DNA of 64,000 bases from Armatimonadota bacterium (GTDB lineage Bacteria; Armatimonadota; Hebobacteria; CAIYQO01), in NCBI GenBank assembly GCA_029553475.1, contig JAKPKV010000126.1:62001-126000 (forward strand). The letters run 5' to 3'. The notes below the pieces were generated by a model. The model was not told the origin of the DNA. It saw nothing but the letters and a program-made list of their open reading frames with translations, and did not search any database. This document shows, in pieces, positions 60,506-64,000 of the stretch. The position numbers and the translations under genes are program-made. The first letter of the stretch is position 1, and each line of letters starts with the position of its first letter.

Positions 60506-62017
60506 ATGCCGACACGTGTAACCCGCCGCCGATTTCTCGGCGATGTCGCGAAAGGCGCGGCGGCGCTGGCGCTGACCATGCTGCCCTCCTGGGCGCGGGC
60601 CGCCGCCGGCGCCGCCGGGGGGATGGACCGCCCGAACTTCCTCTTCATCAACACCGACCAGCAGCGCGTTGATACCCTGCGCGCGTATGGCTGCGACTTC
60701 GCCCTCACCCCCAATATTGATCAACTGGCGGCGGAAGGGGTGCGCTTCGACCGCTGCTATATCTCCCATCCCGTCTGCATGCCGTCGCGCGCGTCCTGGG
60801 TCACCGGGCAGTACCCCAGCCACCACGGCGTGTGGCACAACGGCGTGCCGCTGCATCCCCATGCCGACATGATCCACACGCACCTGCAGGCGGCGGGCTA
60901 CCACACCGCCTGCATCGGCAAGCTGCACCTGGACAACATCGTCGAGCGGAAATCGCCGCACCCGCCGTATGGCTTCGATCTCCTCCTCGACGCCCAGGGC
61001 GATCCCTACTACAAGGACGCCTACTTCGAGTGGCTGGAAGCGCACGGCCTCTACGAGGAGTATCTCGCGCAGTTCCGCAAGGGCGGGCACCGCAAGGGCT
61101 ACACCCGCGACATTGACGAAGACCGGCACATGAATAACTGGATGACCGGCCACGCGGAGACCTACCTGGCCGACCGCGCCCGCGACGGCCGGCCCTTCTT
61201 CCTGCATCTGGGCTTTTTCGATCCGCACCATCCCTTCGATCCCTGCGAGCCCTACGCCTCGCTCTTCGACCCGGCGGACATGCCGCTGCCGCGCTACGCG
61301 GAGGGCGAGGTGGAGCGCATGACGCCGCCGGCGAAAGCCATGGTGCGCCCGGACACCCGCGATCCCGCCTTCATACGCCACACCATCGCCGCCTATCACG
61401 CCAAGGTCGCCCATATTGATGCCATGGTGGGCCGCGTGCTGGCCGCGCTGCGCCGCTTTCACCTGGAAGACAATACCGTCATCATCTTCACCAGCGACCA
61501 CGGCGAGATGCTCGGTGATCACGGCCTGCTGCTCAAAGGCCCGCTTTTTTACGATTGCGCGCTGCGCGTGCCGCTCATCTATCGCTTCCCGCGGCGCTGT
61601 AACGTGCGCGGGGTGGACGGCGGCTTCGCCTCGCACGTGGACCTGGCGCCCACCGTGGCGGCGCTGGCCGGCGTTGACGGCCCCAGCCGCGCCCAGGGCG
61701 CGCCGCTCTTCGACCGGCACTTGCGCCCGCGGCCCGTGCCCGCCCGCGACGCCGCGCTGACCGAGTGGTGCGACCGCGCGGTGAACGGCTCCGGCCGGCA
61801 CCTCGTCGGCCGCTGCCTCGTCACCGATCGTTGGAAACTCGTCTACTACCCTGGACAGCCCTTCGGCGAGCTCTACGACCGGGCCAACGACCCGGACGAA
61901 TACCGCAACCTGTGGGCTGACCCGGCCTACCAGGGCACGGTGGCTGAAATGCGCGACCGCCTCGCCGCCTTCCTCATGGACAACGAACCGCGCCCCCAGC
62001 GCACGAGGGATTTTTGA
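60506..62017 (+). CDS. Tat-exported type I sulfatase
   Basis: A 503-residue arylsulfatase-family enzyme that removes sulfate esters, here probably from a polysaccharide. TRRRFLGD near the N-terminus and the following hydrophobic stretch form a twin-arginine signal. The active-site motif CMPSRASWVTGQ (Cys-x-Pro-Ser-Arg) would be matured to formylglycine. Metal ligands appear in FINTDQQR and in TSDHGEMLGDHG, and IGKLHLDN and FDPHHPF are typical. The second ATG (60506) is better spaced from AAGGAG than the one at 60500. The final TGATG overlaps the next gene. Its place between glycosidase-like genes suggests the target glycan is sulfated. No formylglycine-generating enzyme is seen in the window. 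Confidence 0.92.
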   Translation: MPTRVTRRRFLGDVAKGAAALALTMLPSWARAAAGAAGGMDRPNFLFINTDQQRVDTLRAYGCDFALTPNIDQLAAEGVRFDRCYISHPVCMPSRASWVTGQYPSHHGVWHNGVPLHPHADMIHTHLQAAGYHTACIGKLHLDNIVERKSPHPPYGFDLLLDAQGDPYYKDAYFEWLEAHGLYEEYLAQFRKGGHRKGYTRDIDEDRHMNNWMTGHAETYLADRARDGRPFFLHLGFFDPHHPFDPCEPYASLFDPADMPLPRYAEGEVERMTPPAKAMVRPDTRDPAFIRHTIAAYHAKVAHIDAMVGRVLAALRRFHLEDNTVIIFTSDHGEMLGDHGLLLKGPLFYDCALRVPLIYRFPRRCNVRGVDGGFASHVDLAPTVAALAGVDGPSRAQGAPLFDRHLRPRPVPARDAALTEWCDRAVNGSGRHLVGRCLVTDRWKLVYYPGQPFGELYDRANDPDEYRNLWADPAYQGTVAEMRDRLAAFLMDNEPRPQRTRDF

Positions 62018-64000
62018 TGCGAAAGCTGTCCCCGCTGTTACTGCTCGTCGTCGCGCTTGCCGCGCACGCCGCCCCCACCGACTTTCCCGGCCTGGCGCTC
62101 TGGCTGCGCGCGGACGCCGGGGTGACGCTGGACGAGACGGGCCATGTGTCCGCCTGGCTCGACGCCGACCGCGACAACGGTTTCATCCAGGAGGCCGCGG
62201 AGAGCCGTCCCAGCCTCGCCGAGAACGTGGTGAACGGCCACCCGGCGCTCCGCTTCGACGGACCGAACGGTTACATGCGCCTCACGCAGCCCATCAAGGC
62301 CAGCGACGGCGCCGTCTTCCTCGTCGCGCGCTGGGACCAAAAGTGCCTCGATGGCTCGGCGCGTTATCTGCTCGGGAATGACACCGGCACCAACGGGTAT
62401 CTGATCAGCGATGGCCGCGGAAAGGTGATCGGCAGCGGCGGCGCGCGGCACTACCAGAACGGCGTGCGCGTCTTGCCCGGTCATGTCGGCGCCGACCCGC
62501 GCATCTTCCCGCTGGCGAACGCCCCGCTCCACGCGTGCAATATCATCACCATCATCGGCGACACTCGGCCCAACCTGCTGCTCGCGTATCTCGGGCAGAA
62601 CGGTCAAAACCGCTCGCGCAGCCCTTTCCTCGGCGACGTGGCGGAGATGCTGGTCTTCACGCAGCCGCTCACCGCCGCGCAGGTGCGCGCGGTCGAGAGC
62701 TACCTGGGCGGCAAGTATTTCAACTGGCCGGCGCCGAAAACGGTGGCCATCGCCCACACCGCGGCCGAGATGCGCGCGCTCGCCATGCAGGCCCAGCCGT
62801 CGCCCGGTTGGGACGCCGTCTCGCCCGCGCGCGTCCCGCATGGCGTGCTCTGGACGGGTTCCGGCCGGCAGCCGCTGGCGCCGGGCCGCTACCGCCTGCA
62901 TGTCAGCCTGACGCTGCCGCGCGGCGTGCCCCACCTGCGCGTGCTGGCGCGGGTGAACAACACCGTGCGCGTCATCTCCCCGCGCGAGCAGGGCGGCGGC
63001 GCCAGCACCGCGTTCACCCTTGACTTCACCCAGGACGCGGCCCGCGCGGCGGAGCTGCCGCTGGTGCGCCTGTCCTGGACCACCGACCCCGACCCGGACG
63101 CCCTCGATCCGGCGCAGCGCGGGGATACGCTCGCCGGCGCCGTGCGCCTGACCCCGCTGCGCGAGATCGCCGCCAATCCCGGCCTGCTCGCGGCCGGCGA
63201 ACCGCGTATCGAGCGCCTCTGCCCCATCGCCATCACCGGCGTGACGGCGGACAAGGTGCGCTACGCGCCCGGCGAGAAAGGCCGGCTGAGCGTGCAGGTG
63301 CTGAACCTGGGGGCCGACGTGACGGGCGAGGTGACCGCGAAACTGCTGCGCAACGTCGCCGACGTGGAGATCATCCTTCCCGCGGCGCCGCTGGCGCTCA
63401 AGGCCGGCGCAGCGCACACGCTGGACGTGCCGTTCACCGCGCGGGGCCGCTGGGGCGCCGGCGCCCGCGTCACGGTGACCGCCGACGGCCTGCGCGAGAG
63501 CGCCGACGAAGCTTTCACCGTCTCCGACAATCCTTTCGAAGCGGGCCTGGGCGTGGACTTCGGCAGCGCGCTGCACACCGGCCTGAAGCGCTATCCCGCT
63601 GCCATCGCCCGCGCGCGCGCCCGCTACGCCACCTGGCTGGACCTTCCCGGATGGTCGCCCGGCGAGTGCGCGCAGTTGGTGCCGGACGCGCCGGCCTGGT
63701 ACAGCGCCGCCAGTAGCGCTCGCCAGGATGACGCCGGTTTGCAGGAGCTGGTGACACTGGCGCACGCCCGCGGCATCGCCGTCGTCGCCGGCGTCTCGCT
63801 CAACCCCGCTGGCCCGCCCGCGCGGGCGCTGGCGACCGCCCATCCGGAGTGGTTCGTCAAAGGGCCGGATGGCGCTCCGCGTCCCCTGGGTCCGTGGGAT
63901 CCCGTCGCCCTCGATGGCTGGAATGATCCCGCCTGGCGCAAGCGCAACGTCCACCCCGGCGCGATGGCGCTGGAAGCGGACTGGACGCGGCACGATCTGG
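62017..64000 (+). CDS. Secreted glycosidase-like protein, third paralogue (partial, runs off right edge)
   Basis: The frame opens at ATG 62017, overlapping the sulfatase stop (TGATG) with GAGGG upstream, and is open to the window end (661 codons seen). Signal peptide MRKLSPLLLLVVALAAHAAP. Residues about 18-240 form a concanavalin-like domain (GLALWLRADAGVTLDETGHV, GDVAEMLVFTQPL, ESYLGGKYFNWP). A beta-sandwich follows, then an Ig-like spacer (DKVRYAPGEKGRLSVQVLNLG) and the start of a TIM barrel (AGLGVDFGSALHTGLKRYP, LAHARGIAVVAGVSLNP, AHPEWFVKGPDG). The spacer and barrel match those of the genes at 53588 and 57341. The catalytic half lies outside the window. Confidence 0.8.
   Translation, partial: MRKLSPLLLLVVALAAHAAPTDFPGLALWLRADAGVTLDETGHVSAWLDADRDNGFIQEAAESRPSLAENVVNGHPALRFDGPNGYMRLTQPIKASDGAVFLVARWDQKCLDGSARYLLGNDTGTNGYLISDGRGKVIGSGGARHYQNGVRVLPGHVGADPRIFPLANAPLHACNIITIIGDTRPNLLLAYLGQNGQNRSRSPFLGDVAEMLVFTQPLTAAQVRAVESYLGGKYFNWPAPKTVAIAHTAAEMRALAMQAQPSPGWDAVSPARVPHGVLWTGSGRQPLAPGRYRLHVSLTLPRGVPHLRVLARVNNTVRVISPREQGGGASTAFTLDFTQDAARAAELPLVRLSWTTDPDPDALDPAQRGDTLAGAVRLTPLREIAANPGLLAAGEPRIERLCPIAITGVTADKVRYAPGEKGRLSVQVLNLGADVTGEVTAKLLRNVADVEIILPAAPLALKAGAAHTLDVPFTARGRWGAGARVTVTADGLRESADEAFTVSDNPFEAGLGVDFGSALHTGLKRYPAAIARARARYATWLDLPGWSPGECAQLVPDAPAWYSAASSARQDDAGLQELVTLAHARGIAVVAGVSLNPAGPPARALATAHPEWFVKGPDGAPRPLGPWDPVALDGWNDPAWRKRNVHPGAMALEADWTRHDL

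Noticed and set aside
56726-61801. 1691-codon open frame on the minus strand
   Set aside because: It is antisense to the glycosidase-like and sulfatase genes, which have signal peptides, motifs and ribosome sites. Its product is Arg/His/Ala/Gly-rich without any domain, as expected for an antisense frame in GC-rich DNA.
1-64000. tRNA or rRNA genes
   Set aside because: No cloverleaf with a T-loop GGTTCRANYCC and acceptor stem was recognised in the intergenic regions; a tRNAscan-SE run would settle it.

Overview
High-GC chromosomal window from an uncultivated-style, diderm, saccharolytic bacterium. The best phylum clue is inference: a membrane segment inside the protein at 9540-14429 carries the FPVFAKAREKARQ string typical of pilin-like proteins of Armatimonadota. 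An LpxB homologue, many secreted glycan-active proteins and a dense load of dispersed hairpin repeats fit that picture. No rRNA, tRNA, CRISPR array or prophage was recognised.

Layout. 1-2216 (minus): sulfate activation cysD-cysN plus a small membrane protein running off the edge. 2479-7230 (minus): sugar catabolism set (ThuA-like protein, two Gfo/Idh/MocA oxidoreductases, two TIM-barrel isomerase/epimerases). 7570-8058: addiction module whose toxin is frameshifted. 8252-9401: HAD phosphatase and a small secreted protein. 9540-14962 (minus): ECF sigma factor overlapping a giant protein that fuses a zinc-finger anti-sigma domain to an alpha-2-macroglobulin. 15190-17019: secreted-type sialidase/LamG protein. 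17513-21769: etfB, ferredoxin-fused etfA and a membrane Fe-S Etf:quinone oxidoreductase, ended by a clear terminator. 21868-25098: LamG protein. 25754-29735 (minus): GntR regulator plus ABC exporter with two permeases. 29904-35889 (minus): murB, heparinase-type lyase, PocR-AraC regulator. 36391-38770: split transketolase with a four-helix-bundle cassette inserted between its halves. 38804-42206: ileS. 42209-43040: REP-flanked IS200-like transposase. 43061-47958 (minus): glycolate-oxidase-type Fe-S subunit, a long gene-poor stretch with candidate small ORFs and structured RNA, lpxB, a membrane-anchored protein and a flavin reductase. 48506-64000: same-strand cluster of large secreted proteins including three related glycosidase-like proteins and a sulfatase, running off the right edge.

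The strongest discovery candidate is the leader of ileS: a consensus promoter, a 17-codon leader peptide with four Ile codons, and mutually exclusive antiterminator and terminator stems, i.e. a classical ribosome-mediated attenuator on an aminoacyl-tRNA synthetase gene, with no T-box. The synthetase itself has the GxHH signature variant linked to mupirocin hyper-resistance. The second is the sigma/anti-sigma-alpha-2-macroglobulin pair, in which four membrane helices sit where the protease bait region normally lies. The third is a set of three long-hairpin repeat families whose copies show compensatory or co-expanded arms.
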